Below, one piece after another: positions 43,983-56,700 of a DNA stretch of 64,000 bases. The stretch is from Laetiporus sulphureus 93-53 (taxonomy: Eukaryota > Basidiomycota > Agaricomycetes > Polyporales > Laetiporaceae), in assembly GCF_001632365.1 (NCBI RefSeq), contig NW_024468520.1:637304-701303 (forward strand). The letters are read 5' to 3'. Made by a program: the position numbers and the translations under genes. Under the pieces are notes generated by a model. That model did not search any database. It saw only the letters and a program-made list of their open reading frames with translations, and was not told where the DNA came from. Every line of letters starts with the position of its first letter. Position 1 is the stretch's first letter.

Positions 43983-46900
43983 CTAGTTCATCTCGCCATG
44001 GCCACATGATTCAAGGTCATATTCCATTTGCAGCTCAGAAGCCAAACAAGATTGCGATTCACGAAGATGTGCACAACGATAGAACATCTGCTGGGTCTCG
44101 AAAGGCTTTATGCAACGGCTATAAGGCGATTGAGGCCTTGCGATAGACTTCCTCAGCTTCGTCCGCATCTCATCCTCCCAATCCACCTTGTCACGCATCA
44201 GCATGTCCCAAACTCCGAACGCCGCCTCCACGCCTGTGCCCGCATTGCCGCGATCACCCAGTCGCGCCCCACGTTCGGCGACGGTATCTGTCCTGCCTTT
44301 AGCAGCAAGTCTACCAAATCCTGCACCGTCTTCAGTACCTGCCGTGAGTTATTACGCCCATCCTCAGCTGTCTCGATCAACCCCGGATCAGCGTCCCCAT
44401 CGTCTGATAGCTCAACTGCCCCACCCTGAGCTCCCGCGCTCGCCGCAGCAGCGCCTCCGCCAGTACGATGTCTCGATACACGACTGCATGGTGGATCACC
44501 GACCCAAATCGCGTCGGGCATCAGCCCACCGTAACCATCCGCTCCAGCACACATGCGGCCGCCGTGAAGTTGTACTGTGCCAGCATCTCCAGCACGACGT
44601 TCACATCCACAAGGCCCAGCACCTGCCGCCGTTTCCTGAAACATCCGCAGACCCTCCTCCAGCCGTCCCAACATGAATGCCGCACGCGCGAGCGCGTTGA
44701 GCTCGAAGTGATGCGCATGTATCAGCGGCCGCCGACTCGCATAATACGTTGTGAACACGCGCGTCGCGAACTCTTTGAAATCGGCTTCCCTATGCTCGAT
44801 GACTGTCGTGATCGAGGCTGTACTGTCGATACCGACACGCCATCTGCCGAATGGGAGCACGGCTATGGCGGACGTCTCTGTGACTCCGACTGGCCCAATT
44901 CTCAGTGGCGTCCACTCCTCCTCACTGGTCCAGTCGCCCTCCATGCCGCCTCGCAACAATCATCAGGACGGGATAGACTTCGACCTATTGGATCTGGCAA
45001 TGGAGTCATTGGTCCGACTGCAGGAGATTCTTGATGAGGCTTCGGAGGGAAAGGCAAAGGATGTCTATGCGGACCTCGTCGAAGCGGAGGGCAGCGGTAT
45101 GGCCAACTAATGCACGGAGGTGGATACAAGGCGTGGAATAAGTAAGAACGGCTTTCGTGTCATAGAATCGCAATGAGCAGGAGACCAGGGGAAGGGGCAC
45201 ACGCAGAGGATGAGATGATGTAGTAGGTAGCGAGCCTGTTTGAGAGAAAGTGTTCAGCTTCAAGTCCCGCTCAGAAATGTACAGCGTACCATTTTATTTA
45301 TTCTAGGTTTTCGAACAATAAGACCATATCGCGCGATGGCCGGGTTCCGTAAGCAAAGGGCACAAGGCGGCCAAAGCGCAGCATTGACACAAGCGCCCGA
45401 ACCGCGACGTGTCATTCTGGTTCACCCGAGCTGCGTCCCCTTTCCAACTTTCCAGCTCAACCCACTCGTCTGGCGCACGTGGGTTCTTACTCGAGGAGGC
45501 TCCCAAACATGCCTGGGAATGGTCGGCAGCCCCTGACGGGCGAGTGTCTGATGTGGCTTGACCGATGGGCTCGCTTGGCGTGGCACCATGAACCTTGCTA
45601 AGCGCAGTAAAATCAACACTTGGTGCTCCAACACGAGTGACAACCGCGGAGGATGCTGGATCTACAGATTGAGGCATTTTTCCAGTCGAAACTGACTTTC
45701 GCTGATTCAAGTCTAGGTCCCTGCGCAGGCCAAGAAAGCTCCCGTGGTGGAAATGCCTCGTCCGCGCCCTCGAGCGGCACCGACACAGCCACATCTACCA
45801 CCTCACTGTCACGCAGCTTGTCCTCCTCCTCAGCATTGTCCAGTAGTGTGGATCCCTCTCGTTTCGCGAATCTTGTGAATAGACTCACAACATAGAGCAT
45901 CGCACCTGCGTTGCCCTCGATGAAGGTCCTATCATTTCTGCTTTCCACAAAAGCGTACCACTCCCAAAGCATGCGTGCATGCGTTGCGAACCCCGCGAGG
46001 CGACTAGCCCGATGAAGCGCTCACGATCCAGCACAGGTAGCGGAATCTGTGCTTCCAAAACATGCGTCGCGAGCTGCCGCGCTAGGTGAGCCTTCTTGAT
46101 CTTCTTTGTAAGGTGCGTCATGAGCCAGACGAGGAGAGGAGACGTTCTTGAGGAGGCGGATAGGCCTTCTGTGGCGTAAACGAGACAGAATAGACGACCT
46201 CAGCAAGGTGAGCTTTAATTGAGAAGCAGTGTACCAGAATAGCTTACCAGCTGTTGACCGCCATCCTAAGTGAAGAACAGAGTGCACCGACATAGTCATG
46301 ATAATGAGAGAGAAGTCCGTCGACATGAGATTCGCATGGTACACCACGCTGGAAGGCACACTATGAGTCTCCACGAGCGCATTCACAATCTCCATCGAGC
46401 GCAAGCGCGTCCCCGCCGCTGTGAGATCGCATGCAATGAACATCAGCAGCTCGGCTGCCTTGTGGGGGCGATGCCGAACTTCGTCCAATTCTGACTGCGC
46501 TCTTGCGTCTGCTAAGACTCCAATGAGTAGAGTCGCAAGAGTGTCATTGATCTGAGTGTCGAGCCTAGGATGAGCAGGGAGGTTCAAGATCGCTATCGCT
46601 ATGGGTACCCGGTTATGTTCGTTAATGGACATGAGCTGGCCGGAAGAACGGAGAGCGCCGAGCCAAGGCAGTGACCTGTTCCTTGTCCAGGAAGTTTTGC
46701 TGCATGAGAAGGAGGATATTTTCGAGCATGATGGAGCAATATGTTTGTCCGACGTGGTGCCAATTTGACAGGATGTCCTGGACCAGCAGGCGGGCGATCT
46801 TGTCCTTTTTCTTCTCCGCAACTGCCACCAGTATGGGCGTGGCGTACTCCAGATTAGTGTCCTTAAACAGAGAAAGGCCCTGCTCATGCAATGTAGCGTA

Positions 46901-47251
46901 GAATGCGAGAGGGTCGTCTTGAGGCGACGGGTCAGCTCTCCGCCGCATTTTCAGGATCTTGAGCCGCTTGCCAGTGGGTCGCCTGGGAGGCGGGAGCGGA
47001 TCCAGCTTCGATTTGGCAGACCAGCCAGTCAGATTCAACGGGCTCGCCCCTGTTGACGACTTCGATCGAAGCTTGGCACTGTGAGCATGTATCGTTGCCA
47101 AAGCAGGGTTGTTCGCGATGGAGACGATCTGCTGGACGGAGAGATGAGCAGCTGCGAAGAGCATGCTGCTGGTGGAAGAGGATGCATTTCCCAGGGGTCT
47201 AGCTGTGATCCGAGTTAAGTGGAGCTGGGCATGAGAGGGATCGACGAACAC
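43983..47251 (-). pseudogene. Degraded pentatricopeptide-repeat (PPR) protein gene
   Basis: A minus-strand gene can be followed from about 47251 to 43983 with frame changes. The 5' part reads ATPILVAVAEKKKDKIARLL and MLENILLLMQQNFLDKEQV, the middle HKAAELLMFIACDLTAAGTR and ARMLWEWYAFVESRND. The 3' part has ALARAAFMLGRLEEGLRMFQ, NVVLEMLAQYNFTAAACVLE, VIHHAVVYRDIVLAEALLRR, LKTVQDLVDLLLKAGQIPSP and FGVWDMLMRDKVDWEDEM. The helix pairs of about 35 residues with RM...G..PD and LRRARELRV suit PPR or related helical-repeat proteins of mitochondria. Single-base frame changes inside helices (for example between MFQETA and GLVDVN at about 44615) cannot be explained by introns, so it is a pseudogene. The 5' half could still be partly spliced. 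Confidence 0.55.
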
Positions 47252-48963
47252 TACCTGGGGGATCGTCTCCGCATTCGTTGACCAGTAGGGATAAGTCTTA
47301 TGCTACATATATGCACTGATTAGAGCTGTTACTATGCGCATATCACCGACTTGCCGTCATATATGACGGGTTGCGTTCCGCGGACGTCGCGGTGGGGTCG
47401 TTGTAGTACAACTGGTGCACGGATGTCGAGAATGGCCCAGGTACAGTGTACGCGACCGGGCCCAACAGATTGCCCGGTGTGGCAACACGGGAAACCCAGA
47501 GGGCATTGGCGGCTATGCGATATTTCCTGCGCGTCATTTATTGACGCTCTCTGGGATGGTTCAGGGGCCAAGAAGCACCTTTGAATATCCTCGGAGGCAA
47601 GTAAAAGAACGTCCGCCCATCTTGTGTGGATAAGGGCCGACGTGCGTCGCGTAACTGACTTCGCCCAGCTTGACAGACCGCTCTCACGAATGAACACATA
47701 TTGTGACATGAGGGCGCTCTTCAGGTCATTATTAAAAACCCGGCTCAGATGACCGTTCTGAAGGGATTCTGTCGTGAAGATACCATGGTAAAGACATGCG
47801 ACATGGGACGAACCGTGACGTAGTACATAGCCCCTGGGATGTATTATTGACTCCGTGCTGTGCCACTGTCGACAGACTGCCAACAGATAATATTATCATC
47901 TTGTCCTCGGGGTCGCCAGACATCGATGTGTTTGACGGCCGGGAAAGCATGCCTCAGCACGCAACTCTGCTCTACAGTCAGGAGCAAGCCTGAGCGATAT
48001 TGTGGATGTTACCATGCTCCATTTTTCAGTCCTGATTGCCTCTGGAATAAAGGACAGTATGAGCGGGATATACCGACATTTTGAGTGTGAATCGAAGCCT
48101 ACGCGATGCAGCAGCTACGGAGCTTTGGGTTCCTGTCTTTTCTAATTGATCCGGTAATTCTCCCAGCTGAAGCTGCGACGGCAGATGGTGATACAAGTAC
48201 GAATACAGCTGCAAAAAGAAGAGAACAGCACGGGCTCATCACGGGTTCGTTCTCATCAGGCAGCAGCAGTACGAGCCCGGGCGAGCGACAGAGCGAAACC
48301 GTGAAGTTAATTAACATCTAACATTTCTTTGATAAATTGACGCCGACCCGTTACGATGACACTTCTATCTCGTTCCTGCTCGCAGTTGGCTGTAGTATGT
48401 CTGAGACATGGCAATTAGCAGGTCCATCGCGTCACTCTGTGAGCTTGCCTAATTACATACCTTGCGAGAGTTCTGTGCGATGTTCACCCGGATAGATGGT
48501 CGCAAGTGCGAGTAGTCCAGCAGCCTGGACACCCGCCAGCTGCCTCCCCGCATACTTGGAATGGAGGACCGTGCCATGGCTGAGCCGTAGGATCCCGCGG
48601 AGATGCATCGACTGAGATGCGCCTCCAGTTGGCGATCTGACAGCAGCGTTCGAAGATATTGAAAAAGGTGAAGGCAGAGGACTCTGAAGGTTGAAGGTTG
48701 AAGGTTGAAGTCTTGAAAAAAAGTCAAGTTGAGCGAAAGACAATCGGTGCGACGAGGGGGGAACTGAGCACGATGTGCGTGGAGACAGGAACATATCAAT
48801 AGCAACGGCAGGGTTCCGCGCCTTTCGGGCACATGATCGCGTTTTGCGAGGACGCGTTGAGTCGCGTCTGTCACCTGACAGGCGTGGTATACAACCCAAC
48901 GCCTTCTATGGCCCACGGAGGGCTAGTATTGTAGAATCAAAGGCTTAAGATAACAGTCAAGCA
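47252..48963. other. No gene recognised
   Basis: Minus-strand frames at 47332-47883 and 48449-48916 are open but unplaced. 48665-48725 holds a GGTTGAA microsatellite-like run. Confidence 0.3.
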
Positions 48964-49204
48964 GTAACTAGTCACCGTTCAAATGTTCAAGACCTACAAG
49001 ATTTTAGGCGCTTGAGGACGTGTTGATCAAGTTCTCCGAAGGCCTCCAGTCATAGAACCGTGACCGTAACTCAATAATTGTGACTCAGGCTGCTGGAGTA
49101 ACTAGTCACCGTTCAAGATTTTAGGCGCTTAAGGACGTGTTGATCAAGTACTCCGAAGGCCTCCAGTCATAGAATCGTGACCGTGACTCAATCATTGTGA
49201 CTCA
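48964..49204. repeat. Imperfect tandem duplication, period about 134 bp
   Basis: GTAACTAGTCACCGTTCAA begins at 48964 and again at 49098. The copies share GATTTTAGGCGCTT, GACGTGTTGATCAAGT and CCGAAGGCCTCCAGTCATAG. The second copy lacks about 18 bp near its start. Confidence 0.85.
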
Positions 49205-49209
49205 CGCCG

Positions 49210-49375
49210 GAGACTGTGCATTGCCTCAGGTGAGCTTGATGCTTGAACGTTGAACATTTGAACCTTGAGTTTGATTGAAATGATTGAGGCCTGAGTCCCT
49301 GAGGCTTTGAGACTTGAATCGAGGGCTTGAACCTTTAGTTCCCTTGGACTCTGGACCTTGAGGCTCATCCCAAAT
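49210..49375. repeat. Low-complexity CTTGA/TTGAG-rich stretch
   Basis: Dense in short CTTGA, TTGAAC and CCTGAG words without a fixed period, directly next to the tandem duplication. Confidence 0.5.
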
Positions 49376-49915
49376 GATTGGGGACAATGATTATTATTTA
49401 AAATATTTCAGCATGTTGCATGGCACAACCTAACCATCTGCACCAAGACTAGAAAATAAAGTAATAGCTGAAACCCAAAAGTTTTATATGTATTTAGAGA
49501 GCCCTACGGCGTATAACAAGATGTCAAAGAATGCTACACCCACAGGTGTGACAGGAATGCCAGGGCAAAGGACCCACGACACCGCTGGGCGCTCGAATGG
49601 TCATCGGCGCTTACCTGATATAGGAAATTGAACGTCAATTCCCCGAGAGAAGCATTCTTTGAGCCTTTCTCCCTCTTTACAATCTAATCCCACACATCGC
49701 CCTCACCACAATCGCCACCACGACGTGCCTCCGCATCCGCGACCACAGGTGCTATTGTTATGCACCAGCAGTACCCTTCAACCACACTCTGCGAATGCAC
49801 GGCAGGTGACAATCCGCACTGCGGCATATGGAGTCACATACGGAGAATGACAGAAAGCTGCAACCAGGTCGCACCATGCGTCCGTTCCTTCCCTCTGCTC
49901 ACCAGTCTCTCCATC
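49376..49915. other. Intergenic, nothing recognised
   Basis: 3' flank of the HAD gene; no coding pattern. Confidence 0.3.
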
Positions 49916-51820
49916 TCACCTCCCCTGAGCCGCGGCGTTCCGCCTCTCAACCCACTCGACAACTTCTCCCAGGCCACTGACGACCTCCACGCCACGCAAA
50001 TCCTCGTCATCCTCCTTCGTCTCCCCCTCCCCCGCGGGCCCGAGGCGCCGAAGCAGCAGCGCCGAGAGGCCCGCCGCGCGTGCGCCGTTGTAATCTCTGT
50101 ACATACACGGTCGCAAGGTTGATGACGGTCCGTAGTACATCAAAGAGCCAAGCAGCCAATCAGCCGGGACGCAACGAATATTCGAGAGTGGGCTCAGATA
50201 CGCACGCATCCAGCTCGTCCCCGACGTGCACCGCCTGTGAGGGGGGGACGCTCGCCCGCTCGCAGGCACGGAGGAAGATGTCACGAGCGGGCTTCTCGAT
50301 GCCCTCGGTCTCGCTGAGCAGGATCGGGCTGAGGTACGGCGTCGCACCGAGCGAGGTGAGGGCTTGGTCTGCAGGATGATATGAGGTGGGTTGGTGGACG
50401 AGCGATGGGTCGAGCGAGGGACTCACGCATGCGTGCGTCGGAGTTGCTCACGATGCCCGTGCGGATGTCCACCGCGCGGAGATGCTGCACTTGTCAGGTG
50501 GGGCGGCGTTAGCGGCGGACATGAAGATCGAGAAGAGCAGAGTCACAGAAGCAATGCGTGGTGGGGTGGGCTGCGCAAGAAGGGTGACAGGAAGCAAAAG
50601 CTGGCTTAATTCATCCACTCGGAGCAGAACAGTAGCAGTGGCTTTGCTAACCATACTGATCAGATGAGGAGAAAAAGGCCCCCAAGGTGGAGGCCTGATC
50701 CAAAGTTCCTAAAATCGGAGATTATCGTCCAGCATAACCTGACCCAAAATGTCCGGATCAGATCAGCACAGGCCTGAGCACTGATTTCTATCAAACGTCC
50801 TGACGCTGGGATGTGGCCCCATGTGCAAGGGCACTATTCCCAGATCAATCCGACCGAGTCTGAATATCCAACGATATTCTCGGTACATCTTTTTCAAAGC
50901 CCGGCCATAACGTCCGGATTTAGAATCCTGGGACAAATGCCCAGATGGTGGTCCAGGAATAGCTGTCGCCGAGGAGGAATAACACCCGAATGAGGCCAGT
51001 TCTGACCCCCCTTCCTGAGGACCTTTTCCCCCCGAAATCGGCTCAGGCCTCCTCTTCAATTGTCATGGAATCCTGGAGAAAGTCAGCGCGGAAATAGTGT
51101 AGGCCGTGTGGCGTTCCCAGCCTGGCTTGTTGTAGATGCGTGAACGAGGCTTATATGCGTCCATCCGAGCCCCCACTGCTTCTGCATACTCGGTTGGACG
51201 AGGGCGGGAGGTCTACGATCGAGCGCACGCAAAGATGGAAAGGTACGTACGTGCAGGAAGCGCATCATCAAAAAGCTTGTAACCCTCGCGGGACGAGAAG
51301 CGGAGGAGGAGGCGCCGGACAATCTCTGCGAGCGAGCGGTCGACGGCTGTACGGCGCGAGCGAATCAAATCCGCGAAATAGGATCATCGGCGTTTCAGCC
51401 GGGAGAAGGGCAACATCAGGAAGGAGAGCGTGATATCGTCCGTTTGAGTGCGACGGGCAATGATGGATGGGCAGTAATATACACGTACCCGCAGGATCCG
51501 CGCCCGCGCCAACGGCAGTGCGGCGGATGACCTCGCCCCACCAGCCTTCGGAGCCGTGCTGGTGGCTATACGCGGGCTTCTCTGCTTGCACCTGCTTCAG
51601 AGCTGCCCGCGCCCGAGTCCCACATGTTAGCTTCAGCGGACCGCAACGCAAGCTCGCGCGTACCGAGCTTGAAGGCGCGTTTGAGCGCGACAGGGTCGAG
51701 CGTGCCGAGGTAGGGCTCAAAGCTTTGGGAGTATTGGACGTAGACCGGGAGGCGCGGGGTGAGAAGGGTGTGCAGCGCGTCGAAGAGGACGAAACGGATC
51801 GGATTGAGGGCGCTAGACAT
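49916..51820 (-). CDS. HAD-superfamily hydrolase (HDHD3-like), 257 aa
   Basis: Exons 51820-51664, 51602-51489, 51346-51251, 50489-50427, 50368-50206 and 50096-49916 join in phase into 258 codons. Four HAD motifs are visible: motif I FDALHTLLTPR near residue 13 (D-x-L-x-T, nucleophile Asp kept; the usual second Asp is Leu/His, as I recall for fungal HDHD3-like proteins), motif II VSNSD, motif III Lys in IEKPARDIF, and motif IV HVGDELDADY. The length suits a soluble HAD phosphatase. The substrate is unknown. The first ATG at 51820 puts motif I at the expected place. Intron 3 is abnormally long (761 bp) and probably carries an insertion; intron 2 is 142 nt. All other introns are short. Confidence 0.85.
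50490..51250 (-). other. 761-bp intron of the HAD gene, probably carrying an insertion
   Basis: The donor GTACGT (51250) and acceptor ACAAG/TG (50490) were chosen by reading-frame phase, giving ALPALQHLRAVDIRTG across the junction. The interior (about 50640-51075) has diverged inverted words such as GGAGGCCTGATCC near the left end and its near-complement GGCTCAGGCCTCC near the right end, suggesting a decayed short inverted-repeat element. Confidence 0.4.
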
Positions 51821-53489
51821 TGTGTTTACAGCAAAGCGATTGTCATTGCAGGAAAGGCACTAAGAGTGAAGCTCTTTTCCCATCAAGTGAGTAGTTTTGG
51901 GTTGGAAATGGCCCGTTTCGCACCTTTCCTGGGCGTTAATTTACGCCAAAGACCCTATGGCAACTGAGCAACTTAGAAAATGATAAGGTGTCGTAGAAGG
52001 AGATCCACAAATCTCCACGTCTTTCTCACAATAGGAATCTTTGCAGCTATGATTGCGATGTCGGCCGGATGAAGCTAGATCTGCGAGAGTAACGTTGCAG
52101 GCTACGCGAACGGGTAATTGGAGACTGTGTAAGTGCGTACCGATGCCAATCGAGTTTGGCTTGAGGAAACCTTATGGAAAGAAAGGTGAAGTTCAGGACC
52201 AGCGTGAGAAACGAGCGCAGGGCCGAACGCTTGCTTACTAAGCAGGCGAAAGAAAGAGACGCGCCCACCTGACGTCGGTCTCGCTCGCTTTGCTAGATTA
52301 CGCGAATGGATAGTCGGAGACTGTGTAAGCGCGTACTGATGTCATCCGAGATTGGCTTGAGGAAACTTGTCGAAACTCGAGAGAAGGGCTGATTAAAAAC
52401 GAGCGGTGAGAAGCGACTCGATGCAGGCTGTCACGCATCACGGGTCACACCCATTCTACGTGGGGAATGTATGTCGCTCAACAGGCCACCCACGGACATA
52501 TAAAGGCGTTGAAATATGACCTGATTAAGCACCCCGAAAATAATAACAATCTTTACGTCGTCAGCAGCTGCGAAGACCTGCGATGACACCAGACGACCAA
52601 AGACGTCCACAGACGCGATTGTGGCGTGGGAATGCGCTCCTTTTCCATAGTTGGATCTCTCGTCTGCCTGTTCGGGTTGCACGATCTGTTCCCGCTGACC
52701 TTGTGCGAGATGCGCGCCGATTCGTTTACGCACTCCCTGCCGACGGGATTGCCTCAATTGCGGCGCGGGGCCTGCGATCTCGAGACTCAATTTGATGGGA
52801 ATGCTCGTCCGGGCCGTCCTGGACTGTTTGGGATGAATGAACGGTGTGAATCTGCTACGACGCGACAAGGCGAGCGGCTGCCAAGCTGCAGGAGCTCAGG
52901 ATGGCCAGAGGGTCAGAACGTACGCGACGTTGAGCTCTTGTTCTGTCTGCGCATATACACTTACCATGACCTTACAATGCGCTCAGCTATCAGTGCTCGC
53001 TTAATCGAGCAAGGCACGTCAACCATTCCTCGCCGGGCGGGCATGTCGCCGTCCGACGTCTAGTCTTCACGCGAGGTTACGTGTAGATCTCTCAGCAATG
53101 AATGCCTTCGCGTCGCGCGAAGAAGGCCATAGACGGGTATATGGGCGGGATGCACATGCTCCGAGGAGGGGCGCCTGCAGAGTCCGGACATTCCCGGGCG
53201 CTTACATGACGCGCAGAGAACCGCTCTTCCTAGGGAACGCTCCTCCCCGTCCTGGTGCGCGACCCACAGTGATCCGCACCGCTCGTCAAGATGCAGCTCG
53301 GTCCCCGTCGTGGGTGATGCTTGTCCAGCTTCGCCGTCTTCTAATTTTGATTGCGAGATGGAGACGGTGGAGGCCGAGGCTTCGAGCTTCGCGGATGCTT
53401 CACGAGGTGTCCGCCGTTGCACGAGGTTCGCCCAGCGCCGGTCAGACGCGTGACAACGTCCACGGCAGTCCTCCCGCGCACCCACAACC
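51821..53489. other. Divergent intergenic region between HAD and Mei2-like genes
   Basis: It holds a diverged duplication of about 70 bp (52101-52172 and 52298-52367; shared GGAGACTGTGTAAG and GGCTTGAGGAAAC). A plus frame at 52626-53063 with a hydrophobic start (SIVGSLVCLFGL) is open for 145 codons but has no recognised family. Confidence 0.35.
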
Positions 53490-53496
53490 TATATAA
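53490..53496 (+). promoter_or_regulatory. TATA box of the Mei2-like gene
   Basis: TATATAA in an otherwise GC-rich, pyrimidine-rich setting, about 270 bp before the ATG at 53762. This would place a start site near 53520 with a CT-rich leader. Confidence 0.4.
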
Positions 53497-53761
53497 CCCC
53501 CGCGCGTCTCAGAGCTCTCGTCCACCTCTTGGCTCCGTCCCGCCCTTGGTCCCAGTGCACCTGCATCTCTTGTTGTCAACGTACCCGGCTTGCGGATACG
53601 CCTGCTGTTGTGGTTGCTGTAGATACACTCCTTGGTGTTGTGCCCGTCTAGGCATATTTCAGACGCTCGCTATCTCGCTCGTTTGCTCAAATCCGTCACT
53701 CGCCCCTTGTGCTTGTTTCCACCATCCATATCGTCCTTAGCCTCTCCACCTGCTTGCTTCG

Positions 53762-56700
53762 ATGGACCAGACGCAAGCTCCCGTCCCCTTCCCTACCCTT
53801 ACTTGCCCCGCTGACGAGGTACGCGCTGTTCTTCCGTGCCTCCAATAGATAGCTTATATTTCATTTTTCATGCTGTTCGGCTTATCGACTGGCTTCCATC
53901 GGTGCATTCATCAATCTACATCAGGTCGAGACGCGCCCCTCACTTCCCTCGCGCGTGCACTCTTCTCCCTCCCTCCCCGACCTCTGGTACGTAAATTGGA
54001 CGCATACATGCGCCGAGGCAGCGCGCAAAATAGAGCAGCTACTGATTCACTGCCCGGAATTTAGGCCGCTCAGCCAAAGCCGAAACGGGCACGCACAGCG
54101 CTTTCAGGCGCTCTATCGCCCACATCTCCACCCGCTCGACCTCGCCGCGACGCCCCCAACGACGCCTCCGCGCAGTACGAGCAACACCGTCACGCACGCC
54201 CATACCGTTCCCGTGAAGCGCAGCACGTCAGGCTCTCCCTGTCGGCCCGCCCCGCTCCTCACGCCGCCGCTGACACCGTCCTCATCGTTCCAGACCCACG
54301 ACGGGCCGGTCACCCCGCCCGAGATCGGTTCGCCGCTGCGTTGGGTGCACGCCGCGCCCGAGTCGCCGACCGCGCTCAAGGGCTGTGGGCCGCTCCCAAC
54401 GCGGGGCGGGTATCTGACGCCGTCGAGCGGCCGCTCGCAGAGCTTCTCGTCGGATGTGGATGGGGAGTATGTGGCGGTGCAGGAGGGCGCGGATGCGGTG
54501 TCTGTGTTAATCTCGGGATTGACGAGCATGGATATCACACCGCGGGAGGAGCGCAAGGTTGGCTCGGTCGGCGAACCTGCCTTTGCGGCGAATGCGAAAC
54601 TTGGTGACGAACAGGACGACGCTGATGCGAGTCGCTTTTTGCTGGTTAGTATTTTATGATGGTTTAATGCTACTAATCGAAGTTTACTGACTATATGCGC
54701 CGGTAGGTCCGTGATGTTCCCTTGAATGCCTCCTCTGCAGACCTGCGAGAGGCGTTTGCGCCAACTGGCGATGTGAAGGGCATTTGGGTCCCCTTCTTAG
54801 AGTCGCACGGCGTCATCATCCTTGCATATTACGATATCCGCCATGCGACCCGGGCGCGCAGTCTCATTGCTAACCAGGCGATACCCGGGCTGGAGGATGC
54901 GCATCTCGCTGCGAAATATGTGAGCGCCGAGCAAATCGAGAGGGTGGGTGCTTTTAAACATTTCACGCTCCCGGGTCGGCTGATACGAGCGGCGTGTGCA
55001 GGTGATTGGAAAGTCGGCGTTTGTAGATGAGACGGACGGCACGCTCTATGTGTCTGTTGCAGACCGCCGCTTCCAGTCTGCTGCGCTGCAGAAGGTCTTA
55101 GCTTCCCTCGGCGAGCTTATGTCGTACAAGGCTGTTGACTCGCAGGAACAGGTGTGTATTCTTGGAAGCCGTTAATTCGCATGCATACTCAACCTTTTCC
55201 TATCTCAGAATTTCCAAGTCGAGTACTACGACGCGCGCGATGCGGCCAATGCGTACCGCGCTTTTCACGATCGCATTTTCCTTGGTGTCCGTCTTCGGCT
55301 GTTGACGAAGAAGGACGCACAGACGATGCAGTCCTCCCCATGCTTTTCGCTCGAGGATCCGTTCCAGCCTAGCAGCCCGGCCAGTCCGACCGCCCGGAGG
55401 CTGCCGATGCTGCATGTGGATACGTGTCAAGACTTGCAGCAGCAGGCAGATAGGGAGTTGCGTTGCACCGAAGGTACGTTTAGGATTGTCCCTAGTACAC
55501 GGACAGGTGGTCTTAACCGTTTTATGGATGTAGGCCGTGTTCGTCCGCGTAGTGTCAGCGCGAGCGAGAATATGGGTGCGCCTGATGCTGTTCGTAGGCT
55601 TTGGAGGGGAAGGGAGTCGCCTCAAGAGCATAGCAGGCGAGTGTCGAATGATTTGTTTTTCGACGCTGTTGGCAAGGTACGAGCTCTATCAATGCTCATT
55701 TTCATGGTTCTGATGAAAGTGTCTGGTAGGGTACTGTGTCACCGCAGACTCCTTCCCGACCCAGGAGCATCAGCATGGGCCCCGACGACATCGCGAAGGC
55801 TCAGCGGTCTAGTTATGATGACGCGGAGACGTCCGAAGTGTACCAAACTCAGGAAACCGCATATCCTTCAAGCTACGGTGGCTCGTCGACCTCCGCGTAC
55901 GCTCCACAGGAATACTTGTATGCGCAGGCCGTGCCCCAGGCTCAGTACCCAGCATATGGTTCTGACGGACACGCGGGCACCAACGGTCAATGGGCGTTCA
56001 GTGCTCCGGCAGCGCCGTCGGTTGAATACTATCTGCCCCCCTCCCCGCGAGTACCACACTATCACTCGCAGGCTCTCCCCTCGACGCCGAAGAAGGGCTT
56101 CTCTCCGATGTACCAACGCCGAGACGAGCGGACGGAATGGGCTCCCACCGAGGAGGACCCATTTGGGAGGTCAGCTTATAGTCCCGATGCACCTGTCCCC
56201 CAGTCGGCCGTTTCGTACGGCAGTTCTTTGGAGCCCTCGCCGACTATGGACGGTCGCACGTACTCGGGCAGACGCGGAAACGTGGATTCGGGCATTGCGG
56301 AGAAGAACCAGCTGAACATCGAGGCGATCGAGCAGGGGAAGGATATGCGGACGACGGTGATGATCAAGAACGTCCCGAACAAGATGAGCGACAAGGAACT
56401 TAAGGCGTTCATTGATAGAGTGTGCCCGCGGCGGATCGACTTTTTGTACTTGCGGATGGACTTCAAGAATGGTGAGTCTATTCTGCTGGTATGAGTGGTG
56501 TGGAGTGCTGATGGAGGGATGCAGGCTGCAACGTCGGCTATGCCTTTGTCAACTTCATTACGCTTGGTGACTTATTGCACTTTGCGAAGACGCAGATTGG
56601 CGTCAAGTGGTGAGTGGACAATAGTGTGCTGTTGCTGTAAGGGTGACTGACCGTTGATGATACAGGAACATCTACTCGAGTGACAAGGATTTACGGCTGT

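Noticed and set aside
53060..53496. Overlapping open frames on both strands before the Mei2-like gene
   Set aside because: GC-rich promoter/leader sequence; no codon pattern or family resemblance, and a TATA box follows.
55302..56315. Plus-strand 337-codon frame overlapping the Mei2-like gene
   Set aside because: It is partly the true exon and then runs out of frame through an intron and the next exon; Arg/Pro-rich shadow reading.
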